From: Dermanyssus gallinae
Lineage: Eukaryota; Arthropoda; Arachnida; Mesostigmata; Dermanyssidae
Assembly (NCBI GenBank): GCA_003439945.1
Contig: QVRM01002766.1
Location: forward strand, 1 to 64,000
Reading direction: 5' to 3'
Length of the DNA: 64,000 nt
Position numbers and translations under genes: made by a program. Positions 36,338 through 48,350 of this stretch are shown piece after piece (position 1 is the first letter of the stretch; every line of letters starts with the position of its first letter). The notes under the pieces were generated by a model. The model was not told the origin of the DNA. It ran no database searches and worked only from the letters and a program-made list of their open reading frames with translations.

Positions 36338-36515
36338 GGCTTGGGCGTGGTGGGTGCATTCGTCTGCGCCTCGCGACCGGAGGAGACGCATAGGTGCGCG
36401 GGTTCGAGCCCCACCGTTGCACCGCTTTGCATTTATGGGGCATGTCCGTCTGTAAAGCAATGCGCAAAGCAGTACCATGGACGTTAAATCTTGGCTAAGA
36501 GTCAGCCCCGTAAGT
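36338..36515 (+). mobile_element. tRNA-derived SINE, copy A
   Basis: The 5' part carries a pol III-type B box GGTTCGAGCCC (36401-36411) and, about 45 bases upstream, an A-box-like GGGCGTGGTGGGTGC. It continues GTTGCACCGCTTTGCATTTATGGGG, CCGTCTGTAAAGCAA and a tail TTGGCTAAGAGTCAGCCC. Two minus-strand copies (36925-37082 and 43902-44090) share the whole arrangement with scattered substitutions. Repetition at three places and the conserved 3' body distinguish it from a single tRNA gene. No poly(A) is obvious. Confidence 0.85.
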
Positions 36516-36924
36516 ATTTGTTGATGATAGTGACGTCTTCAGTCTAAGGACGACAGGCTGCCGCGATTACAAGCAAAAATTCGCCGACAACCCGGAAAAG
36601 GATGGCGAAGAGGTCAGGGACCAAGGCAGCCCATTGCCCTGAACAGGCAACCGCAGAGCGAAGTCGGAGAAGATCATAACGCCTTGAACTGCGTGATGCT
36701 TATAGCGTTTTCAAGGAGATGAAATAATCTCGAGAACACAGTACTGCGACCACCACCGACAAGGGGTAAAGAGGATGACCGAATTAAAGTCGGTCTCTGT
36801 CCCACAATACCGTGGTCTTAACAACGAATCATGGTATGCATCGTGCATTTCACCAGTTAAGCCTTGCAAACATAATAGCGTTTGCAAAGTACTGCTGTGG
36901 AATTGCCATGGCTAATTTTTTTTT
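36516..36924. other. Spacer between two SINE copies; nothing recognised
   Basis: A G/A-rich stretch with no open frame or motif. Confidence 0.45.
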
Positions 36925-37082
36925 CGGACTGACCCTTAGCCAAATATTTAAAGTCCCCGGGACTGCTTCATAGACGGACCCCCATTAATTTAAATGTGCA
37001 ACGGTGGGGCTCCAACCCGCGCACTTATGTGTCTCCTCGGATCGTGAGGCGCAGGCGAATGCAACACGCCACCGGGCTCCAC
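36925..37082 (-). mobile_element. tRNA-derived SINE, copy B
   Basis: Minus strand: CCGGTGGCGTGTTGCATTCG (A-box region), GGTTGGAGCCCC (B box with one change), GTTGCACATTTAAATTAATG, GGGGGTCCGTCTATG and GGCTAAGGGTCAGTCC at the 3' end, where the plus strand has a T9 run (minus-strand A-tail) at about 36916-36924. Same family as copies A and C. Confidence 0.85.
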
Positions 37083-37559
37083 GGGCGAGGGTTTATCTGG
37101 GGCACTAATACTAGCATTAAATCGTTTGTGTAAACATTGCGTGGACATATTTACCTCTAACAAAAATCTTTCTTTCAAGGGAACTGTATCTCGACAAGAC
37201 GGGAGAGATCCATCTGTTGGGAAGGCTTCCGGAGGGCCAGGCAGACCCTCGAGGTAGACATCATATCAGGTAAATCCAACCTCTCATTGTTTTACCTGCT
37301 ACAACAGTACGACAATATCAAGATGGTCAATGCTGTTAGTCCGGGTTTGGTGCGTCTCAATCGCAGTTGTCCACATTGGCATGCGGCGGCTTCAATTGTG
37401 GTACAAATAGTGTCGCCACCGACGGAATGGGTAATGAGCTGATAGAACTTTTAAGTAGCAAAACTCAGCTTTGTGCAAATGAGCGTTAGTAATTCACGAA
37501 CGTTTACCAAAGCTGACGAAGCACGATTGACCATATTTTGTTCTAGAATTTAATGGATA
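37083..37559. other. No gene recognised
   Basis: No motif seen. It may include further decayed parts of the RT-like fragment that follows. Confidence 0.4.
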
Positions 37560-37760
37560 TGCAAGAAGCTGCGTTGGTAAATTCCAGACGGCCTTTGATA
37601 AAGCCCCCCGCCACCTCTACTAGTTGATTCGTTTCGACAAGCTGGAGTGGCTGGCTCTACTCTTAGAGTGCCGTCCACTAGCTTCTTTACTGACGACTAC
37701 CTTGAGGCCCTATATGTGATGGCCGCCACAGCTACGACCGATTGCACTCCGCATGATGGC
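37560..37760 (+). pseudogene. Possible RT motif-A fragment
   Basis: A plus-strand frame gives FQTAFDKAPRHLY, a stop, then LIRFDKLEWLALLLECRPLA, resembling RT motif A (AFDKVPH..LL.KL) and the following helix. No second block was found nearby, so this could be chance, but several decayed RTs lie within 10 kb. Confidence 0.4.
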
Positions 37761-39900
37761 CCCCATTGACTCAAACAACGGGGCTGGCCATCTGTTTGCG
37801 CATCCGTATGTGCATACATACCCATGTACATGTCAGACACCCGCAAACAAACAAACAATCAACAAAACACTCAACAAATGCAGACAGACGCTATAGTGAA
37901 CAAGTAAGCGGATGCATCGCTGAAATCAATCCGAAATAGCCGATCACGATCAGCAACCGATGGACCAACAGGACATCCAAGTTCGGCGTCGCCACCAGCG
38001 TTGTCGCTAGCATTAGGCTACAGCGGTGTCATTAACGCTGTTATAGCTAACGTTACCATTGTCGTCGTTGTTGTTGTTAGTGTTGTAGTATTTTTTTTTG
38101 TTATTGTTGTTGGTGTTACTGTTACAGTTGATGTTGTTGTTGCCAACGTTACTGATGCCAGACACCGTTACTGCAATCGTAGCACTACTATTATCGTTAC
38201 CGAAAGCGGCATTGTTGCCATCGTGATTGCCATTGTTGTCGCTCGAGATACCATTAATGTTGCAGGATGTTGTTGCTGTGCGCGTTATAGTTGTTATCCA
38301 TTTTGCTTGTTGTTGCTGTTGTTGTTAGCGGCCTCGTTATCGCTGCCGTTATCGCCAACGGTATCAATGCGGCCAGCGCCGTAAATGGTATCGATATCGT
38401 TATCATCAGTATCGCTAACGGCATCGTTGACGTTACTATTGTCATCAGCTTTGTGATATCATGAGTGTTGTGTTTGTTACCGTTGTTGTTGTTGCTTCGT
38501 TGTTGTTATCGCCGATATTGCCGTGATCATTTTTAGCGTCATCGATACCAATGTTGTTATCATTAACGGTATCGTCGTTATCCATCTCATCGGTATTGAT
38601 ATCTATGCTGTTACCATTAAGATTATCGATATAAATGTTGCAAGACTATCGTTATTATCGATCTCAGCGCTATGGGCACAAATGTTGTTATCATCTACGT
38701 GCTTATCGTTGTTATTGATTCCAACGTTATCAACATCAATGCTGTTATTATCAGCGTTTTCAGTATCAGTGTTATTATCACTAGCGCTATCGCTATCATC
38801 AGCGCCACAGATATTTGCGTTTGTAGGTAGTGCAAGTACTAAAAAAAGTACTGCAAGTAAACCCGACTCGTATTGTGGTCTGTTGCGTACAAAGCCCAAT
38901 AAAAATCACTACCATTCTGCCTCAAGCAGGAAAGATGGCAATATGTTTTTTATGAATCTTACTTCACCATGTGATCGCAGCCCACACTGCGGTACAAACC
39001 AACACACTATAACCAGAAGATCGAACACCTTTGATCGATGACGCTACAGGAACCCCACTGGGTAAATGAGGGCAAATCTAGGCGTTTTCAAGTCATACTA
39101 ATAGATATGAGATTATCTATCGGGTCCAACTGCCCCGATAGCCTGCACATGTCGCGGACGATCGCTTCTTGCAGATTTCTGCAGGTATGCGTTGTCGGTT
39201 GCTTGCAGGTTAGGGAGGCACGCAAAGACTCGTCTGCATCTTTGAACTGATACGGCGAGATTCTAACATATTTAAGACCAGTTCTACTGCAGAAATGCTA
39301 CTTCTAGTAAAACACTCTTGCCCGGGGTTCACGGGAGAGCGCGCTGTGCATATGGTATTTGCAACTGCATTTTTCAGACGCATGCCTTTAAAACTGCGAC
39401 ATATTCTACCACTGGTCGCAGGACTCTATCATGTCTATTGCGATGTAGGTTATTTTTTAAAGATCTGGTACCGTTGTCCTCACTGAAAACAGTAGTAGCG
39501 CGTTCTGTGTCACCCAGCCTGGAAAGTTTTATATTATGTATGCTAAGATATTTTCAAATCCAGCGCCGCCACAGGCACACGTGGATTTGCCCGATTCTGA
39601 ACAAATACGAGTGAAGATCGCCATGCCGCGTAAAAACTTGGATGGTGTCGAAGGTGCATCCCCGCCCAATTAAATTGCTCTGCAAGCAGCAATCATTTTT
39701 TTTTCTAGTCCGCCTTAAGATCCTAACGCATCGTTTCAGCTAACAGCAGCGGCCCCTCTGTCCTAGCTCTCCGACACGTCATACCTGAAGAACACGATCC
39801 TCTAGGTGGAAGTGCAGGCTTCTGTGGGAATGCATTATTGAGTCATGCGGGAGCATGAAGATCAATTACTTCAATAACGGGCGCAATAATATGGTCTTAT
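37761..39900. repeat. GTT/ATC triplet low-complexity region and unassigned flank
   Basis: Bases 38000-38850 are dominated by GTTGTT and by recurring GTTATC, TATCG and AACGGTATCG words, giving Val/Ile-rich frames such as 38001-38384 plus. These look like a decayed hexamer-type satellite, not a protein. Bases 38850-39900 contain no recognisable feature. Confidence 0.6.
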
Positions 39901-40169
39901 AAGCGACAAAGCCCGTAAGTGTAGACAAGATGTGTGCAGGATTACTGACCTCTCTCAGAGCAATTTCCGTCGTCTCGATCAGATAAGGGAACCCAGAGGT
40001 CTGGTTAAAAAGGACGACGCGATACCTGCCGTAAAAACAGTGTTGACATTAGGGCAATCTAGGTGGTGGTCAAAGAGCGTACTCGACTCACCAAACGGAC
40101 ACGATGCTCGCATCCCTAGCTAAAGGCTCAAAGCCTGTAGCCAGGGAGCAAAGAAGAGTCACCCTGCTT

Positions 40170-40884
40170 GGCCCAAAACGGTGTCCGAAACGAGTTTGAA
40201 CGGCCAGGATATGCATGTGGTTCACTCGGCCCGCTACCCGCTATCGGACTGATATACCTGGACAGAAGCTTGCGAGGTTCGGCCTCGGGTGCATCGAAAG
40301 CCTTCCAAGCTTCACATAACATCGCCCGATTAATGCCAATTAGGCCCGTAAGAGGGCGCTGTTGCACAAAACTCAACACTTTGCTGCTTTATGGCCTAGA
40401 AAACAGTCAGCACGGCGGGTGTCTTTGTACCGGCTGACACGATCCCTTGGGATCTGGAGGCCGACGAACATCGTCGCTTGGGAGAAACCGACAGATTTGG
40501 GGCCCGAATAAAGCTCTGACTCCAACCTTTAAGACGTGGATTAATGGCCCGGTGGATAGTTGACGCACTACGTAACCCAGGTGCTCACAAGACATGGCAA
40601 CTTCAAGAGCTACCTATTTCGGTAGGAAAAATAGATACACCACTCTGCAAGCACTGCGAAGGAACAACGGAGGGAGAACATCGTCGCTTGGGAAGAACCG
40701 ACAGACCGAAGAAGGAAAAGAAAAGGGATAAAGCTTTGGTCTCTTAGCAGAATAAACGGGACGTCATACCGGTCAGAGCCTCTGGGGCCCGAGTAAAGCT
40801 CTGATTCCAACTTTTATGGCGTGGATTAATTGGCCCGACACACTACGTAACCCAGGTGCTCACAAGACATGGCATCTTCAAAAG
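40170..40884 (+). pseudogene. Decayed R1-like post-RT region with internally duplicated tail
   Basis: The plus-strand frame reads ASKAFQASHNIARLMPIRPV and CTKLNTLLLYGLE, like the R1 post-RT block (RLMPN...LLYGAPVW). Then come ALTPTFKTWINGPVD, TQVLTRHGNFKSYLFR and, after a shift, GKIDTPLCKHCEGTTEGEH, the start of the C-terminal zinc knuckle. The stretch from GGGGCCCGA through CACAAGACATGGC is present twice (about 40499-40600 and 40779-40876). The second copy ends at an (AT)n run. It is related to the knuckle of the 54.8-57 kb element (SYLFRIGKADTSLCRRC). Confidence 0.7.
40469..40884 (+). repeat. Imperfect direct duplication inside the R1-like tail
   Basis: CATCGTCGCTTGGGA occurs at 40469 and 40679, and ACGTAACCCAGGTGCTCACA at 40570 and 40845. 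The repeat distance changes from 210 to 275 because the second unit holds about 65 extra bases. Confidence 0.9.

Positions 40885-40914
<30 letters not shown>
40885..40914. repeat. (AT)n microsatellite
   Basis: Pure AT run of about 30 bases at the end of the second R1-like repeat unit. Confidence 0.95.
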
Positions 40915-40916
<2 letters not shown>

Positions 40917-42933
40917 CTTTCTTATATAATACAGTTTTGTCAAACGACCAAATTGTCTATTAAAACTGAGCTGAAAAAGAAAGTTATGAGTACAATTAAA
41001 CAATCTAAGCTCTAAAGATTGTACTAGCTGCTATGAAATGCATTTTGGAGTGTCTACCAGGCATGTCAGCACAAAACCATTAGCAATTAAAGCTTTTTCG
41101 TCCTATTAGTTGAGATTCAATGCATTTTCGCCATGTACAACCAAAAAGGTATGGCAAAATCAGGGGGCCAAGCACCTTTTCGGACAAAACCTAATGCTTT
41201 TTGTTGATTTTGATTCTGCAGCAAGCAGGGTGGTGACACTTTGAGTCGGATATTTGTGATCTGAATGGAAAATAAGAAAATATCGGGATTATTTTTGTTG
41301 TCGTCGTTGCTGTATTTACTGCTTTTATTGTTTTCCTTGTTTTTGTTGTGCTCACAAATGTTCCTACTGTCTTTGTTGTTGTTGTTGTTGTTGTTGTTTT
41401 TGTAGTGGTTGTTGTTGCGGTGGTGGTGGTTTCCTTTGCTGTTGTTATGGTTCCCATTACTGTTGTTTTCGCCCCGGTGGCTGGCTGGCTGTCTGTCTGT
41501 CTTTGCTGCTGTTTCCGAGGCTGTCATTTTCGTCGTTGTTATTTCGGAGGAGGTGGCCATGGCCATGATGGTGACGGCAACGGCGGTGCGGGCTTGTGGT
41601 GGCAGTGTTGTTGTTATTTCCTTTGCCGCCCTTGCTGCTTCCTCCGACTCGGACAAAACTCAATAGAGTAGGCTATAATGGGCTGAGATGACGACAGCTA
41701 CAACGAGGATGATGATGGCGGCAGCAGCAGCAGCAGCATTATGTTTGTGTTTACGACGTTGCATGGCGGTCGCACCCCTCTGGGAGGGCAAACGACATCC
41801 ATGCAGCGTCACGCTCTTCTTGTCCCCATCCGGTCAGCTATTGGCCTACAAGGTACCATCAGCAGCGGCAACAACAATGACAACAACAACAACAACAACG
41901 ACAGCAACGACAACGACAGCAATGACAACAACAATGACAACAACAGCAACAGCAGCAGCAACAACGAAAGCAACGACAGCAAAAACAACAGCGACCACGA
42001 TGACCACAAACTTGGCCCACCCACCCGGTTTCTGTTACCGTAGTCTTGTCCTCATTTCGACTCCCGCCGACGACAATATACAGGACGCTTTCAAGGGCTG
42101 CTTTGTGAGTCCGTTCCGCTCCGGCCCGAATCGAAGTTCTGTTCTAGCTAACTTGGTCTCGCTTGTTGTTGTTGATGTTGTTGCTGTTGTTGTTGTTGTT
42201 GCTGTTATGTTGTTGTTGCTGCTATCGTTGTTGTTGCCTTCTTCGTTACACCCCCCACCTAATACTACGCCTTTACGCATCCTTTCGCTGCTTTTTTTTT
42301 CATGAAGCTGCTGTTCTTCCTGCTTGATCGGAGTCTAGTCAAGGCTGCGATCTTCCAGTTCGGTGTTGTATAATCATCATCATCGATGTTGCGGTCAACC
42401 ACAACATCACGTCATCAACACGGTCCTCATCAACAATTAAATCTACGAACATTATGTTGACCATTATCATCACCATGCCGACATTAGCACTGCAACATGC
42501 ATACCTGTATGTGCATGTGTGGATGCTACTTGACTGTTTGGGCTGAGCAGCGTGGTATTTTGCAACACCAGCTTTAGCAGTCAACCGTTAATGCCGCTAC
42601 TCCGACAGCTATATTGTACTAGTACTTTATTCTACAACTAGTATCTCCAATCGACCCTATCACTGATACGGTGGTCAACCTCAGCATATCCTACAATGGG
42701 CCTCATGTAGGTGTGGCGACCCTCGTTGGGGCACTCCATACTGCAAATGACACTTCTTCGTTATCGTACAAGGCCGCCCTTTCAAAGAGCGATATTTTTC
42801 CTTGTTTGTACGTCGGACCTAGACTTGTGGGTTTCAGTGATAAAAGGAAGACTTTGAAATAAGACTATTGCTTTTTAGTAGCACTACACATTTTCTTAAT
42901 CCACTCATACGGTCATGTCGTGAAGGGCACATA

Positions 42934-42936
<3 letters not shown>
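40915..42936. repeat. GTT and CAA triplet low-complexity region
   Basis: (TTG)n around 41360-41450, (CAA/CAG)n at about 41865-41990, and GTTGTTGTTG again at 42159-42236. The frames 41348-41671, 41688-42305 and 41117-41656 are homopolymer-rich and overlap on both strands, so they are not called as genes. Confidence 0.75.

Positions 42937-42981
<45 letters not shown>
42937..42981. repeat. (AT)n microsatellite
   Basis: Pure AT run of about 45 bases. The remnant of a mariner-like element starts shortly after. Confidence 0.97.
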
Positions 42982-42984
<3 letters not shown>

Positions 42985-43039
42985 CACCATTCAGCACACA
43001 CAGGCCATTCGGTGGCAGCACTTATTGTTTGAGCTTGCT

Positions 43040-43345
43040 TCAAAGAAGTAGAGAAAGCCATTTTTAGGAGACGAACATGAAGAAGCAACGAATCTACATC
43101 AAGTTTAGTGTTGAAATTCAAATTGTAGATTCTAAAGTATTAGAAATATTACGGGCTTCTTATGGTGATCAAGCAGTGTCCCGAAACACAGTGAATACGT
43201 GGTATCGCCGTTTCCCCATTCGGGAACGGCTTCGAAGTCAAAAACATAACTACTATTAAGAAGATAGCTAAGGAACTGGAGATATCTTATGGATCAGTTG
43301 TAGCAAGTCTTAATCGATCGAGCGAAGTTTGTTGAAAAAATGTTG
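43040..43345 (+). pseudogene. Mariner-like transposase N-terminal remnant
   Basis: The plus-strand frame 43077-43259 reads KQRIYIKFSVEIQIVDSKVL, LRASYGDQAVSRNTVNTWYR and RFPIRERLRSQK, a mariner N-terminal helix-turn-helix pattern (..F..GKS..E....L..AYGD.A.SR.....W..RF). After a shift it gives TTIKKIAKELEISYGSVVAS, the second helix-turn-helix. It stops before the catalytic domain. It differs from the transposase at 14433, so at least two mariner lineages are present. Confidence 0.75.
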
Positions 43346-43901
43346 ACTTTTTATTTAATGAACGCCCGCCGAGATATGTCCAAATTTAACCTTTTTTTTT
43401 GGTCAAGCAGTAGCAGAAGACTCTAGATTGCTTCCGAGAGTGAATACTCTCGGAAGGAAGTGAGATAAGTCATGGGTATATAACCTCTGCCCTCGTATAA
43501 ATATCACGGACGTTGATAATTGCGTGCTAATGTATGTGAAACATCTCATGGAATCCGGCAAACGTACCCTCAAGGTAATGACCTACTTACAAGGACCCCA
43601 ACAATATGTTGGCCTCTGCCTGAAAAACTTTGCAGATCGTTCGTCGCCTACCGCCAGCTCAAGTAGTTTATAAACTTAATAGAGTAGAATAGTAAACGCC
43701 TTTCTTTAGAGAATAAAGGGTTTAAGAAAGCTGGTGGTATGCTGTGAAGTTCGCAAAGCACCCTTGTTGTACGTTTCTCGAGCTGCACGCCAGACAAACA
43801 TGTGATTGAATATATCAAGTCTTACACTATATGTTGGTAAAAGCATTGTTTGGCGATATTTCATTGCCACATCGAAAAAGCGACCGAACAAGATCTGCGC
43901 T
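43346..43901. other. No gene recognised
   Basis: Nothing assigned. An inverted pair CTTCCGAGAGTGAATACTC / TCGGAAGG near 43430-43458 is short. Confidence 0.4.
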
Positions 43902-44090
43902 TACAAATACTTGCTGGGCTGACTCTCAGCCAAGATCTAACGTTCATGGGACTGATATTCTAATTGCTTTATAGACGGACCCCCATAAATGCAAATGTGC
44001 AACGGTGGGGCTCAAACCCGCACCTAACCTATGTGTCTCCTCTAGCCGCGAAGCGCAGACGAATGCACCACGCCACCACCGGGCTCGACC
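43902..44090 (-). mobile_element. tRNA-derived SINE, copy C
   Basis: Minus strand: GAGCCCGGTGGTGGCGTGGT (A-box region), GCATTCGTCTGCGCTTCGCG, GGTTTGAGCCCC (B box with one change), GTTGCACATTTGCATTTATG, GGGGGTCCGTCTATAAAGC and TTGGCTGAGAGTCAGCCC, then AGCAAGTATTTGT. The last word is also at the 3' end of copy A (GTAAGTATTTGTTG). Confidence 0.85.
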
Positions 44091-46779
44091 TGCTCTTACA
44101 AGCTGCAATACTACCTGTTTGTCGTTGTTCTTAACATTAGCTGCAATTTTGTGCAGGTTGTCAGGGCCAGCCATAAGACGTGTAGTCAATAAGCTGTTCT
44201 GCTCCTACGCATGAGAGCTCTACGCGAGATGCTGAACTTTCCTGAAAGTGCGAGAAAAACACTTCCGTAAAAAAATACGCTAGACTGTCAGCAACCGAAC
44301 AATGTATTTATTTGGCGTATGGCAAATTGGCTTCATCCATCGTGCCCTGCCACTTTCACATGTGAGCCTGTTTCTAGTCGACCATGCTTATGTCTAGTTT
44401 ATGCAATATTTACTCTCCTCCCTACCCCCGATTCTATTGAAAGCCGCTACGTCGTTTTTTAAGCCGATACGATGTTTACGTATATTGTTATTACAATGTT
44501 ATAGTTGGCGTTAATGCTATTGCTGTTGTTGTTGTTGTCAGCATCTTTGCATCGCTTTTGCTACTTGTGTTATTGTTGTCGTTGTTGTTGTTATCACTGT
44601 TATGGTTATTGTGATTGTTAATGCTGAACTATTTATATTGTTATTATTGTTGTTGTTGTTTTCTGCTTCTGTCGGTTGCAGGCGCAGCAGCATCTGTTAC
44701 TTCTCGTACTTGTTACCATTGTCGACCTTGCTATTTTTATTACTGTATTTACTGCTTCGTATTGCTGCTTCCGCTGCTACCCCCGTTGTTTGCTACTGCT
44801 CTTGCAGTTTCCTGGCGTTACTGTGTAGTGGCCGCTCTTCGTGGTCTCGTCTCTTTGGAAAGTGTAAGCGAGAAGGAAGAGAAAGGGGGGAAGAATGAAA
44901 ACGAAAGATAGAGAGAGACCAGCTTGCCCTGTCGTCTTATAAAGCCTTTCTTGTTTCTTCCTTCTGCAGGACGGATATAATAACATCAAGACGGGAAACA
45001 TCAAGACGCGTGGCAACAAGACGGCAAGAAGAGGCAGCAGCAGCAGCAAAAGACGAAGGAAAAGTGCGAGGCTTTGCAACGCACGTGAAAGATATAGCCG
45101 ACCAGCAGCTGAGATGTCGGAGGGGCGCGGGGGGGGGGGGGAGGAGGGTACCGTCGGGGGTGGAAAAAATAAAGGGAGATTCGGGCCTCGAGGGGTATTC
45201 CTCATTCAACTTTATAACGCTCACCAGCTTCGGCAACAACAACAGCAACAGCAGCCAGGCGGCAGCAGCTCGAGGTCGCTATAAACCACCACCACCACCA
45301 GCAACATCAACACCACGGAGGCAACAACAACAAGGACACAACAACAACAACAAAGACACAACAGCAACAGAACTACGACCACGACGATGGTAGCGCTAGT
45401 CTCGAAGCAAGGGATTGCGACCAGAAGACCAGCGCACGAGTGGACTCACGAATCTACCACACCCAGGGACAATGGCCGTGATCAACGACGCTGGCTGGCG
45501 GATTCGAACGGCGATGGCGACGACGACGACGAACACGACGCATTTGCCTTACCGCCCTATTTTCTTATAGCCGGGGCGTATTAATCAACGAAACGTTCAG
45601 CAACAAGCAACGGCAGCAGCAGTAGCAGCAACAGCATAGGCAGAACCAAACGGAGTATCACCACAAACCACCACGGCGGCTGGTAACCAATTCTTAGGCC
45701 GCCGCCGCCGTACCGCGGTCATTAATAGATAGATAGATCTACAGTTACTAACTACTAGAACAGCATATACGCTCATTTATTCACAAAATAATGGGTAAGA
45801 AAAAGAGCAATTACGAAATAAATAGTGAGTTGAAGAATACTTTTTCGAGAAAAAAATGAAGAAACGTTTTGAGGAGGACGAACTTGGTCCCAGGTGTACC
45901 GAACCTTATGATCAGAACGATCAAAAAGCCGATTATGCATTTGCAAATTTGTGTGCAATTTGGTTGGACCTGAAACTGTCTATCCGCCATATGTTTTTGC
46001 ACACTGCTGACCTTGTTGACCACAGTTGATTGATTAACAGAAGAACCTTGCAGTGGTGAGGCATAGTAGCAGGGGTATTCAATCAATCGCCCGCTGAATT
46101 CTCAGAGCCGATGTCAGAAGTAATCCATATGTGCTTTTATTATGTTACGGTTTATTCACACCCAGATTGGGTGAATTATACACATCTACATTAGTCACAA
46201 CCAGTAACTTCCACATCACTGGATCTTCTGTTATCTTGTAAGTTCAGTTAATGACTGAACTGCTGAATGTGCTGCGGCGTGGCTATCGCAATGGCCTAAG
46301 CATCTCGCGCACCTACAACACTCCTGAAGATAGGGGAATTCCTGCGTGCTGCCTACCACGTGATTGAACCGTGGGCTGCAAAAGCTTTAGTTAGATGTCT
46401 ACTTTTATATTCGGCTCCTCGCTACGTTGTGCTCTTCATTTCTACCGTCGTGTATTTTCCTATGTTGATGGCCTTTAATTTATCCGCCTACTTCTTAGTG
46501 TAGGCCACAAACGCCGATGTCCTAGGTAAACCCATTCATACTTGTAATTTCTGTATCATTGGTGTTCCCCTCTAAGATATGAACTATTCCATTCCTATAA
46601 GAATTGGTTAACACCAAAACCTATTTCGTGAAGAAAATTTGACCTCTATCTAGTATTTGTAGATCTGTCTCTCCTAACTTCTCTTATGTAAGCGATATAC
46701 CGATTGTTGCTATTGGTTCTATTTTATTCTTAAAAAGGGCGGACGAGGTATGTATTAACACCACTTGCGGAGTTTTAAC
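44091..46779. other. No gene recognised; triplet-rich 44.5-45.7 kb
   Basis: (GTT)n-type tracts at about 44520-44660, G12 near 45130, (CAA)n at about 45235-45375, CAGCAG near 45615, GCCGCCGCCGCC near 45700 and GATA units at 45727-45737. Open frames at 44777-45205 minus and 45010-45393 plus overlap antiparallel and are low in complexity. A CpG-bearing island like this could be a transcribed untranslated exon, but there is no positive evidence. Confidence 0.45.
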
Positions 46780-48350
46780 TGGTTTTTTCCTACTTTGCTT
46801 TCAATATGCCTTCAGAAAATGCTATCATTCGACGTTATAGTGACCTTCAATAGGTAAATTATTTGCAAAATATCTCCTGACTCGAAGAACGTCGTCTTTT
46901 TTGCCAATCAATCCCCTTTTCGAAAAGTTACTGCTTCTGTCTATTGCCAGTTAATACCAAGTCTTGTATCATCCGTATAATCAATTAGCCGCACCAGTCC
47001 CTGTTTAACCCTTAACAGGCTCCTGCCATAGATCGCAATGTCATCTGCATACATTAAGGAACTTGCCTATTCTCGGGTCCACCCCGCCTTACCCGCATAG
47101 GTAACCCTCCCAATAGTGCCGAAGAAAGCAATGGGCTGAGTCAAGAATACTCAATAATGGTCCCCAAGAGTTTTAATAGACGATACGTAACGTCTTCCAA
47201 GACTAAGTTCTCTAGAATTCTGCTTCTTGGTGCTAGGTCAAAAGCGGCTTTAAGATCTATAAACATTGCGTATAACGATCTTCTCAGCTCGGATAGAGTT
47301 TCCCAAATTGCTGCCAGCAATTGGCGCAGGGCCGCATGGGCCGACTTCAATCCTCTAGACCCATGTTTTTCTTCTGGTACCTGTTTCTGGTTTCAAGGAT
47401 GTACTCAAGTCTATTATTCCCGGGAATATCTTATAGGGCAACTTTTAAGTGTTAGTCCCCTCTAAAATGCAGGCCTTGTCCCTATACCTTCCCCTTTTGG
47501 TATGACAATCAGGGTATCCTCCTTCCACGCTTTAGGCATTCGTCAAATAAAGCTTTCCAGCATGTTGCCAGTGGCAACGTTTGCTTTAGATGTTCGTTTC
47601 TTATCATGTCGTTCCCGGCCACTTTACATTTAGGCGCTGTTTTAATTGCCTTGACAATGTCTTCGATTGGGACTGGTCGAACTACCTATTTATATGCGAA
47701 TTCTGTATCTTTGTCCCAGAGCCCATTGTATAGTATTAGTTCTTTCGAGGTAGTATCGGCTCCCTGCAGCACACTAGCAAATTCCTTAAACAGTCGCCCA
47801 GTCTCTACTGGGCACTGCCGTATTCTTACAAGTTTTGGCCACGTGTGCGGTTTATTGTCTGCTTCTTGCAACAGCACCCATTTGTGGCTTTGCCAATACT
47901 TTTGTTTCTCTTTCTTGTGTGGCATTTTTGTCATTTTCTTCACCATTATTGCCAACGGCCTTAATACCGGAAAAATGTCCACGTGTTCTTTATTTAGTCT
48001 GTTAGCATTTTTCGCTGCTCAACATCAATCTTTCAACCAGGGCCTTCCTTTTTGTACTTGACGCGGAACCATTGCACTTCTTATCAACTTTGCCAATTCA
48101 CGCTCATAGGACTCTATTTGAATCTCCGCTGGTGGACACACTTTCCCAACTCCTCTTAAGAGGATCCCATTATCCAGTCTTGTCCGACCCCGGTCTACGA
48201 CTAAACTCTCTGCTGCTGTTAACCTTGAATGCCATTCCTATAAGCATGTGCCCCGCGTCTTCCCAAAATGATGAATTTTCTCCCAAAAATGTTATATCCT
48301 CCAGATTTCCGTCTGAGGCAAAACGTTGACCATTGACGCCCCTCAGTACT
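46780..48350 (-). pseudogene. Decayed non-LTR retrotransposon (endonuclease end, linker, RT)
   Basis: Minus-strand blocks in order: the endonuclease end (ITFLGENSSFWED, GHMLIGMAFKV near 48250), a linker (VQKGRPWLKD near 48050; MPHKKEKQKYWQSH near 47900), NDMIRNEHLKQTLPLATCWK, a degraded YRGITL block and LEYILETRN (47600-47370), HAALRQLLAAIWETL, then FIDLKAAFDLAPRSRILENL (motif A, about 47260) and LMYADDIAIYGRSLLRVKQG (motif C, about 47050), followed by a GINW block. Motif B is lost in a damaged stretch. Multiple shifts and stops indicate an old copy. The clade is uncertain. Confidence 0.75.

Noticed and set aside
36380..36430. A tRNA gene
   Set aside because: It has the B box but shares a long conserved body with two other copies, so a SINE explains it better; I could not fold a full cloverleaf.
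38001..38384. Val-rich frame as a membrane protein
   Set aside because: The hydrophobic run is just GTT repeats in one frame; the region is satellite-like.
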